A stretch of 64,000 nucleotides of DNA from Glaciozyma antarctica PI12 (GCA_002917775.1 KZ627156.1:1196457-1260456), one strand, 5' to 3'. Shown: positions 10,869 to 21,758, counted from the first letter of the stretch. A program made the numbers and translations. The notes: a model not told the origin generated them from the letters alone.

Positions 10869-11613
10869 TCAAACTTCCTCCTTCTCCCCCTCAACAATTC
10901 CTGCGCTCGCGGCGTTCACTCTCACCACCGCCACGGCCACCTTTCCTACCACCTGAGCATAAAAGTAGAACAGCCACGCCTCCATCCCAAGCGGCACTAG
11001 CACGTTTGTGAGGTGCTGGCTTGCCCCGCGTCAGCACAAGTTCGTTCGGAACACAGCCATTGAGACGCACCACCAGGAAATCGAGGGGAACCCTTCTTGA
11101 TCTGTAGTCGTCGAGCTGGCTCCACACAGCGATAAACGAGCCGGCGAACGTAAGCTGTGGCGAAGCAGGCGGTTAGTTTTGCTGAAAGCAGCGTTTGGAT
11201 CAAACGTACGGCGACGCCTCTCGCGGCTGAACGTAGAGCGAACTCAGATTTGAATTTGGCTCCAACTGCCCCCAGAAGGGACGACGCGGCGAGGATGACA
11301 AGAAGCCAGAACGGTGAAGCCATCGCTTCGCGCGCTCCGTCTTTAGTGACGTTTTGAGAGGGTCGAAGTCGGAGGACTCACGTTGTTCACCCGGGTAGCC
11401 TCCGTAGAGGAAAACCGCCTCTACTCCAGCGAGCGCAAAGACAGCGAAGCCGGTCAGGATGGAGAAGACGCGGGGTTGGAGCTGAGCTCCCATCGTAAAG
11501 GCGGCGCCGAGCGTGGAGGTACAAACCATGATGCAGCAAGCCACGACTTTAGCGAGTAGGAGTTCTTCGTCCGTGGTGGAGGCTTGTTGCGGCATGGTCG
11601 TCGGAGAGAGCAT
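10869..11613 (-). CDS. Small four-helix membrane protein, function unknown
   Basis: Start at 11613 (or Met 11595). Exon 1 carries two hydrophobic helices (LLLAKVVACCIMVCTSTLGAA and FSILTGFAVFALAGVEAVFLY). Exon 2 has a third (FWLLVILAASSLLGAVGAKF). The following small exons give LTFAGSFIAVWSQLDDY and finally LVPLGMEAWLFYFYAQ, a fourth helix, before the stop at 10869. Junctions use GTACGT or GTGCGT type donors and keep phase. The four-span shape with a short loop recalls claudin/SUR7/tetraspan proteins, but no defining motif was recognised. It follows arrestin 2 on the same strand with about 220 bp between them. The exon chain is well supported; the function is not. Confidence 0.6.
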
Positions 11614-11832
11614 TAGAGCATTCGCACAGATTCGCGCAGAGTCAAACGAAGCTAGTGGCGGCGCGGCGGCTTGGTACCGGCTCGTCTCCCAGGGATGGGC
11701 CCTGAACCTCGCGCCCTTTGAAATTTGAACGCGCAAATAGTCAGGAGGGATATTGAGAGAGAGAGACGAGACGAAGCGGACGAAGCGAAGCCAGAGAGCG
11801 AGGGACAACAACTGCATGCAAACTGCAGGTCT

Positions 11833-13439
11833 TTAATCTCCTTCCGTTTCACCTCCCCTCCGCACTGCCACCTCCCTCGCCAATTTCCGCCCCTCCCTCC
11901 CCATCTCCATCTTCTCATTCGGAACTTCGATCGTCGCAGCTCTCTCCAACGCAACGCCATCTCGATCATACATCTCCGCGAGGGAGAGGTTGCAGAGACA
12001 CCGAGAATGTGCCGGTCGAACAACAGCAGTCGGCGTTGCGGGGACGTAGTGAGGTAGTAGAAGGCCTTCGAGGAGGCAGCAGCACTGCGCGTAACGAGCG
12101 TCAGCGAGTTTCGTGCGAATTTCGGAGAGGACGCACGGAGCTGATCACTGCTGGCTTCCCAATCGTGAAGTACCGCTCAACTCCCTCCGTTCGATAGTGG
12201 ATCTCGACGTTGAGTGTATTGGCGACTCTGATCGTCGTCTGCGTCGCTGGCAGCGTCGAGGGCCGGACGTGATCGTCGTCTGGCATTCGGAAGATTCGTT
12301 TCCAGCGGTATTCGGTCCTTGCCTCGAGCTCGACTAAAGGCGTAGGATCAACTCGAATTACGTCGCATGGGAGAGGCGGAGCTGAGGCGCAGCGGGGAGT
12401 GATGCGGGGTGGAGGATTGAGAGGGGTGTTGGAGGGCGAGTGGATGGGTGGCAAGGGAATGGCCAGAGCGGGTGGAGAGGGAGATTCGACGATAGGAGAG
12501 AGGTAGTGGCGTCGTGCGGATGGGCTAGCAATTTTGGACGGGTCGGCGTAGAAGATGGTGAAGGATTGCGAGACGAAGGTGGTGATGCCGAGGACTTTGA
12601 CGAGGGCTGGAGGAGCGAAGAGGGTGAGAGAGGCCCGGACGAGAGAGGCGACGGTGAGATGTGGTGACGAAAAGGTTACTGCGAGCGGCTGGAAAGAGGT
12701 CAGTGAGAATCAGCGGAGAAAAGTGGGCGAGGACGCACGCCGAGCTCGGGGGAGAAGTATTCGATGTGCTGCTCGAAAGGAGAGGGAAGTTCCCCTGGTG
12801 CAGCAGGATTGGCGGTGAGCCAGATAGCTATTGGGGCCGACTTGAGGCTGCTGTGAACTGCAGAAGCGAAGTGGACAGCTCCTTTGACTGTGCAAGATTC
12901 AAGATTAGCGAGAAGTCCTCGCGCGAGGGCAGGAAGGACGAGCCGTAGTGTCGTACTCGGCCGTATAAAGAGCGTTGATGGACTGCTGTCGTCGACGGAA
13001 CGATAAAGCTGAACTCGAACCTTGAGGCAGGGGGATCAGCAGACCTCCTTCGCACTCGAGCAGCACAAAGGAACGCACGCATGATCCCCAGCTTCTAACA
13101 CCTCTCCCTCCAAATCAAGCTCGATATTCTTCTCCAACGTCGCAGTGCTCTCGTACGGCCAATTCCCTCCCACTTCATCACGCGAATCAGCTCGACCCCA
13201 CAACGATAGAGCGCGATAGCAGTGCGCAGCTTACCACAGCAATCGCAGCGAGACTCCAATACCACCTGGACCGATCTGATCGCACGCCGCTTGGAGAGAG
13301 ATAGAAGAAGAGTGCCTTGGACCAGCGGATCGTCCGTCGGCGCACTTGTGGAGGGGTGAAGGTAGATTTGATCTTGCTGGAGCGTGAGGCGGAGCGTCGG
13401 CTTGGCGAGGAAGGAGAGCCGCTTGTACAGCGGCAGCAT
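11833..13439 (-). CDS. Arrestin-like protein 2
   Basis: Complete arrestin-fold adaptor with six or more exons. Exon 1 (13439..13235) starts MLPLYKRLSFLAKPTLRLTL and carries APTDDPLVQGTLLLSLSK and a Cys cluster (SRCDCCG). Exon 2 gives NWPYESTATLEKNIELDLEG. Exon 3 gives FEFSFIVPSTTAVHQRSLYG. Exon 4 gives VKGAVHFASAVHSSLKS and PSPFEQHIEYFSPELG. Exon 5 holds the C-domain start LTVASLVRASLTLFAPP and FRMPDDDHVRPSTLPAT. The last exon ends with SLAEMYDRDGVALERA and a basic tail, stop at 11833. The intron at 12943..12888 appears to use a GC donor: only that join keeps phase, and paralog 3 has GTTCGT at the identical place. Arrestin-related proteins steer endocytosis of nutrient transporters; the cargo here is unknown. 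Confidence 0.8.
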
Positions 13440-14011
13440 TCTCCTAGGTGTTCACTTGCGCCCAATGAGAAGCTGGAGGGGGGCGGTAGAGGAGATGGGA
13501 GAGCTTGTTGGAGCTTGGGGAGAATGCTCCTGAAGCCAACTTGGGCTGGGGCGAGCTGGGGGCCTCAGGCTGGGCGCTTTGTCAGCGGGGGCTGGCGCAA
13601 GCTCGCACGCAGAGTCGCGAAAAAGCGAAGGAGAAGGAAGAGCAAAGCGAGAAGCAGTGGAATCGCAGCAGGCGTCGGGCGAAAGGGAAAGCGGAAGAGC
13701 GAACGTGGCCCCGAGGTGCTTCGCAGCGGCTTCGCCAGTCGCTTAACCTCAGTCTCATTTCGAGAGCATCTTCGCTCAGCTTCTCCTGCTGTATCCATCC
13801 CATCCAACACTATTCCACGTCCGAGCAAGCCAGCGAGGCTCCCCACTTGATCATCTCCGCCCGCGAGAGTTTGCAGACGCACCGACTGCTCTCCGCGAGG
13901 CGCGACACGTCCGGGAGACAAGAATGCGCGGAACGAAGAACGACGCAAGCAGCCAACACAACAACATCCCAGCATTCCAGCGATACACCCAGTACAGTCA
14001 CGAAAATCCCC
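13440..14011. other. Intergenic between arrestin 2 and arrestin 3
   Basis: About 570 bp between two minus-strand paralogs, serving as 3' flank of arrestin 3 and promoter of arrestin 2. Several overlapping short open frames on both strands show no conserved motif. Confidence 0.5.
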
Positions 14012-15591
14012 TCACCAAACCCCCACCGCAGACTTCGGATCTCCCTCCTCGCCCGCCGAGATCCACGCGCTCAGCCCCAGCGACACCTGCGCCCCCTCCA
14101 GCGCCAATCCATCGCGCTTCCACATCTCCGCCAGCGTGAATCGGCATAAACAGCGAGCCGTGCTTGCGACGCTGGTGATCTTGGGTGCGGAGGGAGAGTA
14201 GGCGGGGAGGATGAGGCCTTCGCAGCAGGCACCAGCACTGCGCGGGGGTCAGCGAGAGCTGGGTGTAGAGGGGGGAGAGAACCTACCGAGGCTACATGGA
14301 CCTTCTTCCCGACCGTGAGGTGCCGCTCCTTCCCATCTCCGTCCTTCTTCCGATACCGAATCTCGACGAGAAGCTTGTTGCGGACCCTGATCCTCGTATT
14401 CGTCGCCTTATGCGTCGAAGGGCGCGTCGTATCATCGTCCGGCATCCGCATGATCCTCTCCCAGCGCCACTCCTTCTATCCACTCTAGCGGAAGCCAGCG
14501 GAACGGAAGAAGGGTACGACTGATCGAGCGCGCTGAGGACTTGGAAAGGAGCTCCAGTGGAGGAGGCGCCGAGGATTTGGGCGAGGGGGTAGCGCCGGGT
14601 GCGCGGTTCAGCGATTTGAGAGGGGTTGGAGTAGGTGATTGTGAACGAGGGAGCGATGTGGGTTCGGATGGAGGTGATGGTGATGTCGCTTGGTGGAGCG
14701 AAGAAGGTAACGGAGGTCTTGACGAGGGAGGCGACGGTCAAGTGAGAGGTGACTGAGATAGGTGACTGCGATAGGCTGCGAAAGGGGTTAGCGAGGTGAG
14801 GAGCGAGGGGTGAGGGAGGACGCACGCCGAGGTCCTCGGAAAAGTGCTGCATGTGCTCTTCAAGAGGTTCTGGGAGGTCACCTGGAGGTACGGGGTTGCC
14901 GGTGAGGTAGAGAGGGAGTTTGCGGCAGCTGAGAGTCTGGTTGAGACCCGCGTAGAATTCGATAGAGGCTTTGACTGGGAACGAAAAGGTGAGTGATTGC
15001 GCAGGGGATGAAGCGCTGCTGTAACGAACCGTGGTGAGCAATCGAGCCAAAAGTAGAACGCTCGTAGACAGCTGTAGATGAGGGGAGGATGAATATAAAG
15101 TCGAACCTGCGGAGCGAGGTGAGCTCCGAGCTTCATCCGCTGGGACGAAAGACCTCACGCATGGCTCCCAGCTCCAAACATCTCGCCCTTAAGATCCAGC
15201 TCCAACGTCTTGAGGATCGTACGCGAGCTCTCGTACTTCCACTTGTCCCCACCTGCGTTCCTCGTCAGCTCCACTCGATCCACCTCGAACGCTTTCACTG
15301 ACCGCACGCTCCACACAGGCCTTCCATCGTGACGCAGATCCGCTGGAGAGCTTTCCGCCTTGGCAATGTCAAGTGCACCGTCCCTCGAACGAGAGGATCT
15401 TCGTGGGGTCCATCCGACACCGACGGATGGAGGAAGAAGCGGTCCTGCTCCAGCGAAAGTTTGGCGGACGGCTTCGAAAGGAACGCAGGCAGGCGATCAG
15501 AGGGCGACATCCTCCCTGAGGAGGAGGAGGAGGAGGAAGAAGGAGAAGAAGAACCAGCAGACCGCGAGAAGTTGGTGGGTCGCCGATTCAT
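14012..15591 (-). CDS. Arrestin-like protein 3, apparent frame break
   Basis: Third arrestin paralog, nearest to arrestin 2. It starts at Met 15591 with a Ser-rich leader and then DRLPAFLSKPSAKLSL; Met 15510 is an alternative. Exon 1 has EDPLVRGTVHLTL and the Cys turn LCGACG. Exon 2 has KWKYESSRTILKTLELDL. Exon 3 has FDFIFILPSSTAVYERS. Exon 4 has VKASIEFYAGLNQTLS and PLEEHMQHFSEDLG. Exon 5 has LTVASLVKTSVTFFAPP. Near 14470-14480 the frame must shift by one to continue into EWRWERIMRMPDDD and HLTVGKKVHVAS. The last exon gives CCEGLILPAYSPSAPK and FTLAEMWKRDGLALEGA, stop at 14012. Apart from that single break every exon aligns to arrestin 2, so either the consensus lacks a base or the gene was recently hit. 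Confidence 0.7.
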
Positions 15592-15879
15592 CTTCCTTGC
15601 CTGGGCAAGCCATATCAGGACCGGGGCAGCGGGGGTGGGCCTCGAGCGCTGAGTCAGCTGAGGCTGGCCTGCCGTCGTTTAGGGACAGGGATGAGACACG
15701 CTCGACCCGGTGATAGTCGAGGAAGGTGCTGTGACAGCTGGCAGGTGCCAAGGCGCGGGTACAGAGCAGCGATATCACGAGCAGTCGACGGGGGCGGTTC
15801 GGTGTTGCGCTCGCTGGAAGGCGCTCGAAGAGGCGTCGCGAACGGCGCGCTCGGCGCTCCTCAGACAACGTTAGAGCAG
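15592..15879. other. Intergenic, divergent promoter of arrestin 3 and TRM11
   Basis: Roughly 290 bp between divergent genes. No gene-like frame and no distinct element was recognised. Confidence 0.4.
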
Positions 15880-17859
15880 ATGGAGAGAGTAGGACGCCCC
15901 AGCGAGGTCGAGGTCGTGGTCCTGAGGAGTTTCAAAAGTCGAGGAGATAGCGGAGGGGAAGCAGCAAAAAACTGAACGCCCTCTCATCCTCAGGCCTCTC
16001 TCCTCCCCGCCCAGCCTAGGAGCTCTCGTCAAGCTGAAGTTCATTCTCGTCTGCACTCAGAGTCCACTGGACGAGTTCCGCTTGCCGGAGCTCGCGTCAA
16101 TCGCCCAGCTGTTCGGATTCGAGCTGAGGTACGACGAGGCCGTCCCCGACACCACCGTGAGCTCGCTCGCAGCTGGATACCGTAGAAGAGGAGCTAAACA
16201 ACGGACGAGCGCAGCGGCCCTTCATGATCGTCCACATGGAGAGCGAACGGGAAGCTCGACTGCTCGGCTCGCGCTCCATCACCGTCAAGCACATTTGGAG
16301 GTACTGGGCCGACGCTCCGACGTACGCGCTGCTGCACGAGGAAGTCAAGAAGGTCGAGGACGTCTGGACATCGTACGCGACCTCTACGACTACGCCGTGG
16401 AAGTTCAATGTCGCGAGCTTCGGACGAACCATCTCGGGCGTCGAACAGATCAAGGTCATCGAGACGTTTAGGTACATGAAGTTCCGGGGCCCAATTCAGC
16501 TGGAACCACCGCCTGAGGTGCAGGTGGGAGTGTTTGAGGAGTACAACTCGGGCTGCGGGAGGCAGGTGCGAGCGAGGGATACGGCGGAGCTGAGGCGTCT
16601 TTGGATGGGGAAGAAGGTGAGCTTTCCGTGCGCTGGCGAACGGGAGGGAAGCTAACGAGAAGACGCAGATATCGAACGGGCAACGCAATAGGATCCTCGA
16701 GCTCAGCTTGAAGAAACGGAAGTTTATCGGCACGACCTCGATGGACGCGGAAGTCTCTCTGCTCATGGCAAACCAAGCGCTGGCACCGCCCGTGGGTTCG
16801 GTTGGTCTACGATCCGTTTGGTGAGCCATCTTTCCGCTCGGGCGCGAGGGCGCGAGGACGCGAGGAGCTAACGAGCGATTCTCGCAGCGGGAACGGGTTC
16901 GATGCTCATCACGAGTTCTGCGTTCGGCGCACTGAGTTTCGGAAGCGACATCGACGGGAGACAGCTCCGAGGGAGAGGTGAAGGAGGTGCGCAGATTCCT
17001 ATCCCCCCCGCGTGGCAATTTTCTAACCTCTCTGCAGCGCCGTCTATCGTCTCCAACGCCGAGCAGTACGGCCTTCGCAACCGGATTCTCGACACTGCAG
17101 TCTTTGACGTGACAGTACGTTCCTTCCTCCTACCGCCAGTCTCATGCTCACTTCGCGCACAGCAACATCCCTTCCGCACCGGCGAGCTCTTCGACGCCAT
17201 CGTCACCGATCGTGGGTCCCTCCGCACGCCCTCTCCTCCCTCGCTAATCCACTCCCCAGCTCCATATGGCGTCCGCGCAGGTGCCAAGAAGCTCGGTCGC
17301 AAGCCCACTGCTCGCCCCTTCGTCCCACGCCTCATGCCCGGCCGTACCGACCCAGGCGGCTACGCCCACATGTCCGTCCTCCCCTCCCTCCCTCTGCCCC
17401 CGCTGACCCTCGCACAACAGGCAAGACGACTACATCCCCGCTCAAACGCCCTGGGAAATGACGGACGTCATCTCCTCGCTCGTCACCTACTCCCTCTTCC
17501 TCCTCAAGCCCGGCGGGCGACTCGTCTTCTTCCTTCCCACCGATAACGCAGAATACGCCGACGTTGATATTCCCACTCATCCCGCTTTCAAACTCGTTAG
17601 TAACTCAAAGGAGGATTTCGGGAAATGGGCGAGGAGGTTGATTACGATGGAGAAGTTGGGAAAGGAGGAGTTGGAGAAGCTGGGCGAGGAGGAACTGGAG
17701 TTGGTCGAAGGGGTGGAGGGGGTGAGGTTGGATAGGGGGATTGAGAGGGGTGGAGAGGGGACGAGGACGCCCGAAGGGGAGGAGAAGAGGCCGGGGCATG
17801 CGGCGTTTAGGGATCGATACTTTGAGTCGTTCAAGGTCCCGTTGTCGGATTCGAAATAA
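15880..17859 (+). CDS. TRM11: tRNA guanosine-2'-O-methyl or N2-methyltransferase subunit TRM11
   Basis: Catalytic subunit (with TRM112) of the enzyme that makes N2-methylguanosine at position 10 of tRNA (known for the family). The N-terminal region reads KLKFILVCTQSPLDEFRLPE and IAQLFGFELRYDEA, the THUMP-side start, then MIVHMESEREARLLGSRSI. The methyltransferase half has FIGTTSMDAEVSLLMANQAL, then YDPFAGTGSMLITSSAFGA (SAM-binding motif I) and DAIVTDPPYGVRAGAKKLG, the catalytic DPPY motif. The end is open to 17859 (SLFLLKPGGRLVFFLP). Between MANQAL and VYDPF the frame is off by one, near 16783-16790; removing one C would give LARPWVRLVYDPF. The initiator is unresolved: no ATG lies in the first clear exon, and 15880 is the nearest candidate across an upstream intron. 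Confidence 0.8.
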
Positions 17860-18316
17860 GGGAGCAGGTTGTTGTAGGATGTGGAGACTGGGGAGAGGTC
17901 GTGGCTTGCCGTGTGGGGACTTCTGCTCTTGCTCGGGTGCTGCTGCTGTGTGAGAGGTGGCGACGGCGAATGCGGCGAGCGTAAGAATTGGGGAGCAGGG
18001 AACAAGTCGTACGTTCGAACAGTAGATTCTAGAGCGAGCGTGGAAGCAGAGCGAGGAGCGGGGAATAGAGAGCTAGGAGAGAGCGAGCGTGCGAGCTTGC
18101 GAACGAAGTGTTTTTCTCGCAAGGCCCCATTTAAGCGCACCAAAAGCTCTGACAACAAGATGCTGCAGTATCGACAACCGTCAGCTATCTTCTCGCAGCA
18201 CGAAAAGAGAGGGAACGACGCACCCTCGGTCCGACCAGTCGACGTCCTCCCCCGCCTCCCTCGCCGCATCCCTACCCGTGACGTACCTCGCCTCCCCCTC
18301 CCACTGCTCCTCAACT
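17860..18316. other. Convergent intergenic region
   Basis: About 460 bp between the ends of TRM11 (plus) and an F-box/LRR gene (minus), presumably shared 3' flanks. Nothing recognisable was seen. Confidence 0.4.
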
Positions 18317-19486
18317 TCAATCGCTCCCAGCACCGATCCCTCCCGATAGCGTGATCTCCTCCTTCTCCGCCGCCAGAACGAGCTCCTTCGCTCCCGCCTT
18401 CGTAAACGTCTCCGTCCACTCGGGGAGCTCCCAGTCCAGGAAGACCTCGAGGTGTCCCGTCTCGGGGTTCTCGTAGATGTCGAGGCGAAGTGACGTGAGC
18501 GACGTGTGCTTCGATGGGCCTTGAATGAGGGCGAGAAGTCGCTTCGAGCTGACGTCCGCGCCCAGGCCGAGAGTGAGGTGCTCCAGGAGAGGGCTGAGAT
18601 TGTCGAAGAGTGCATCACTGCAGAAGCGTCCTTCGATACGAAGGTCGGTGAGCATGTCGAAGCGAGTGATGATGGTGTCGACGAGGGGATAGAGTCCGTC
18701 GTCGAGCGTGTCAAAGGAGTGGACCAAAATAATGTCGAGCTTCTGTAGGCCCGGGCTGGCGTGTTGTAGGTAGAGAGGGAAATTCGGAGTCGGCGAGGTG
18801 TCCTGGACGACGAGTTCGACGACGCCTGAGAGGGCCGCGACGAAATTGGATGTCTCGAGGCAGGAGGGAGCTTGGATCGCGAAGGTGGCAATTTGGGGAA
18901 TAGCCAAGTCGCCTGGCAGGTTGGGAAAGACTGTGCCGTTAAGGAGTAGGCCGAAGGTGTGGAGGGCAGGGTACTGGTTGGGGTGCGCCAGGTGGGCGAA
19001 GTCGGTTGGAGAGGTTGCCACGAGTCCCAGACGCGATATCTTCGGGCAGAGTTCGCCCTGTTGCGCCAGAAAGGCAGCGGTGGCTCTTGGGAACCGCGTA
19101 ATCAGCAGCACCTCGAGCTCCGGCAACGCCCCAAAGAACCGGGCGAATCCTGCGTCTGTCGGGGCTCCTGCATCCGCCTCAGCCGAGACGCTCAGCATCA
19201 AAGTCGCAATGGACGATCCCAGGATCGGCGTCTCCTCGATGGTCCGGCAGAGAAGCTCCAGAGCGCCAAAGGTTGCGATTTGGATCGAGCGGTAGAGGGT
19301 CGCCCGCATAAAGGGTAAGAGAGCCTTGCTGATGCCGCCGAGGAGGGGGAGCTTCGAATCATCGCTCGCTAGAGTGAAGATGTGGCGGAGGAGCTCGGCG
19401 GGCAGGCGAGAGAGGTGGTCGGTCGGGAGCTGTGGGAGGAAGTGTGAGCACCTCCGCTGGTCGGCTCTGAGGCCACGCTGCTCACC
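18317..19486 (-). CDS. F-box/LRR protein type A copy 4, open
   Basis: The only type A copy here without an internal stop. Exon 2 runs from 19429 to 18317: F-box DHLSRLPAELLRHIFTLA, no stop at the place where copies 1-3 break (GGISKALLPFMRATLYR), then LRR-like repeats (LPELEVLLITRF, PGLQKLDIILVHSF, LTDLRIEG) and the C-terminal signature IYENPETGHLEVFLDW, LPEWTETFTKAGA. Exon 1 ends at 19486 with ENTLKIRPTAE, matching the short first exons of copies 1 and 2. I found no ATG in that frame, so the start is open and may lie across another intron. Predicted SCF substrate receptor (family role), target unknown. Gene ends face TRM11. Confidence 0.7.
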   Translation of the reverse strand, partial: GEQRGLRADQRRCSHFLPQLPTDHLSRLPAELLRHIFTLASDDSKLPLLGGISKALLPFMRATLYRSIQIATFGALELLCRTIEETPILGSSIATLMLSVSAEADAGAPTDAGFARFFGALPELEVLLITRFPRATAAFLAQQGELCPKISRLGLVATSPTDFAHLAHPNQYPALHTFGLLLNGTVFPNLPGDLAIPQIATFAIQAPSCLETSNFVAALSGVVELVVQDTSPTPNFPLYLQHASPGLQKLDIILVHSFDTLDDGLYPLVDTIITRFDMLTDLRIEGRFCSDALFDNLSPLLEHLTLGLGADVSSKRLLALIQGPSKHTSLTSLRLDIYENPETGHLEVFLDWELPEWTETFTKAGAKELVLAAEKEEITLSGGIGAGSD

Positions 19487-20458
19487 TCGGCAGTTGGGCG
19501 TATCTTCAGCGTATTCTCCAGTTCCCGCGCGGTGGGGAGGAGGTCAACGGGGCGGAGCGTGCTGGGAGAGCCTGTCGACCCTCGTTGCGTCCCTCGCCTG
19601 AGTTTGAGATTTCTTCCGCCTCTCTCTCTCTCCCTCTCTGTCCTTTCACCCTCCCTCGCTCAAAGCTTCCAGCTCCGACCTCTCGGCCATCCTGCCAACG
19701 CAGGGTGGTCTCCGCCTGCCGCTCCCGCCTCCGCCTCGCCTTTCTCCAGCTCTCTTCGCGTCGTCCGTTCTCCCTCACCAGGTTAGTCCCCTCTCCCTAG
19801 CGCTCCCAGGCCCAGCAGCACCAGCACCAGTACCAGCACGAGCACGAACTCCTATGAAGAACAAAATTCTAGCCCTTCGGGGTTTGACAAAGCTCAACAG
19901 TCATATCAATCTTGATGAACAACTCTTCTTCTACATTATCTGAGGGGGTTCGATACGCTGCTGCTGCTTTGCTGGCTGCCTTGGTTGAGATCACGCACTG
20001 GCGGGAGAACGAGCGCTGACTTTCGCTCTCCTTCCTCGATAATTAGGTCGTTTCGAAAGCTTTTCTCCGGACGACGGCGACGGGAGCTCTGCTGGCGCGT
20101 GTAGGGGCAGGATGGCTTGACCGTGTGTGCCTGGGGATGTTGGCGAACGGAGGGTGGCTACATGGGAACGCTGTTCGCGGCGTGTGGGCTTTGCGGACGA
20201 CGGCGAGGGCGAGCTGGATAGTCGGGAAGGTGCGCTCGGGGCCTTGTAGTGACGCGCTCGTTTTGCAATCACCTTCCTATCTTCTAAGAGCGCTGCCTGC
20301 CGAGAGAACGAGGGCACTGTGACCTGCAATGCTCAAAGCGCGGTCCTTGAGGGGAAAGCTCGCGAGGGGAGGAGAGGCGCGTTGTGCGCTCCTATCCCTC
20401 CTTCCATCACCCTCGTCCCCTCCAACGCTCGCCCACAGCTCCGACCAGCAGCAGCAGT
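19487..20458. other. Intergenic region with AT-rich patch and CT repeat
   Basis: About 970 bp between divergent F-box genes. It contains a short (TC)n tract around 19621-19642 and an AT-rich patch near 19853-19965 (separate entry). No complete gene was seen. Confidence 0.4.
19853..19946 (+). mobile_element. Possible relic of a PIF/Harbinger-type transposase
   Basis: A patch much richer in A and T than its surroundings. From the ATG at 19853 it reads LTKLNSHINLDEQLFFYII before a TGA. The D/E-E-Q-L-x-x-F-x-x-I pattern resembles the N-terminal EEQ(V/L)AIFLYI motif of fungal Harbinger-type proteins. The stop TGA could be a former CGA. No catalytic domain or terminal repeats were seen, so this is only a suggestive fragment. 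Confidence 0.25.
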
Positions 20459-21758
20459 ATGCCAAGCACACTAGCCCCTCCTCCCCAGTACTCTTCAGCG
20501 CTCAGCAGCTCGGAAGCCGCCCTCGACGTCCCCGGCTCCATCGCCGTTCCAGCTCCCCAACGCGACCCTCCACTCCCTACCCTCCCTACCCTCCCCGCCG
20601 AAACCATCACCGCCATCTTCCTCGCCTCCATCCCTCCCTTTTCAGGCTACTCGGCGATCCGACAGCGCCTCTCCTTCCTCCGCGACGTAGCGCTGCTGTC
20701 GACGAGTTGGGCCGACTGGGCGAGGAAGGAGCTCATGCGCGATGTCGTCCTCCCAGACCGAGCTACGCTCAAGCTTTGGGTGTATTCGAAGGAGTGCGAG
20801 ACGCCTAGGAGGAAGAGGCAAGTCGCCGTTGGGGGGAGGGAGTGCGCGGCCAAGGCGCGAGTCTCGAGCATCTGTTTCGGCCGCTATAGGGACCAGACGA
20901 AGTTGTCCGTGAAGGATCTAGCGAGCGCGATGAGGCTTTGCGAGGAGGTCGAGGTCGTGAGGATGTTTGGACCGTTCAAGCACCCGCTGAGGATCGGAGG
21001 GTTGCCTTGGGGGACCGGTGAGTACGAGTGACCTCCGAGTAGGATTTTGAGCACTGATTCTACTCGCAGAGCTCCGCGCTATCGAGATTCACTTGGGGGA
21101 AGGCCCGCAGTGCACTCTCAGCTTCATCGCTCCCAGCGCCGCCACTCTCGCCGCCTTCGCACAGCTCCATCACCTCACCCTCGATTATCTGGATGTCGAC
21201 GACGAAGTTTCTAAACCTCTACTCTCTCCAACTACCTTGCCCAACCTCCGTTCCGTCGATTTCCAAGATTTGAACCTCGTACGCGACGAATCAGACCCCA
21301 CCTTCTCCGCCCTCCTCCATTCCCTCGCCACCCTCGGTCCTCAGCTCACCGCATTACGCCTCAGCGTAGACAACGACCTCATTGTCGAAATTTTACCGCA
21401 CTGCACCTCTCTCGAGGCCCTCAGCTTGGACACGTGGAAGCTAGACGATCCCGACTCTACCGCCGTCCTCAACCATCTCCCTCGCGCTCCTCTTCGGCAC
21501 CTTCGAATCTCAGGACGCAACGAAGAGCTCTTTGCCGAGCTAAATTTGGGTGATCCAGCGCTAGCTTGCCTCGAGAGCCTCATTTTGCCCGATTCGTGGA
21601 CGGACGCGGACGATTGGGAGAGGGTGCAGGACGAGTGCGAGACGAGGGGGATTCGCATCGTGCTGGAGGAAAAGCACTACGACGGAGTAAAATGGTGGGC
21701 GAAGATTGGGAGGCCGGGTGGGGATAGGAAGGTGGAGTATCGGGGGGCGGCTGTGTGA
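20459..21758 (+). CDS. F-box/LRR protein type B copy 5, open
   Basis: Two exons (20459-21017 and 21070-21758) join in frame to about 415 residues. The N-terminus is Ser/Pro-rich and leads into the box LPTLPAETITAIFLASIPP, then RQRLSFLRDVALLSTSWADW, ARKELMRDVVLPDRATLKL and KLSVKDLASAMRLCEEVE. The second exon holds LRR-like units (HHLTLDYLDVDDEVSKPLL, LRSVDFQDLNLVRDES, LEALSLDTWKLDD). It ends in the type B signature VKWWAKIGRPGGDRKV, shared with copy 7 at 42734. An upstream Met at 20384 is possible, but 20459 gives the leader most like its relatives. No lesions were seen. Predicted SCF adaptor by family, target unknown. Confidence 0.75.
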
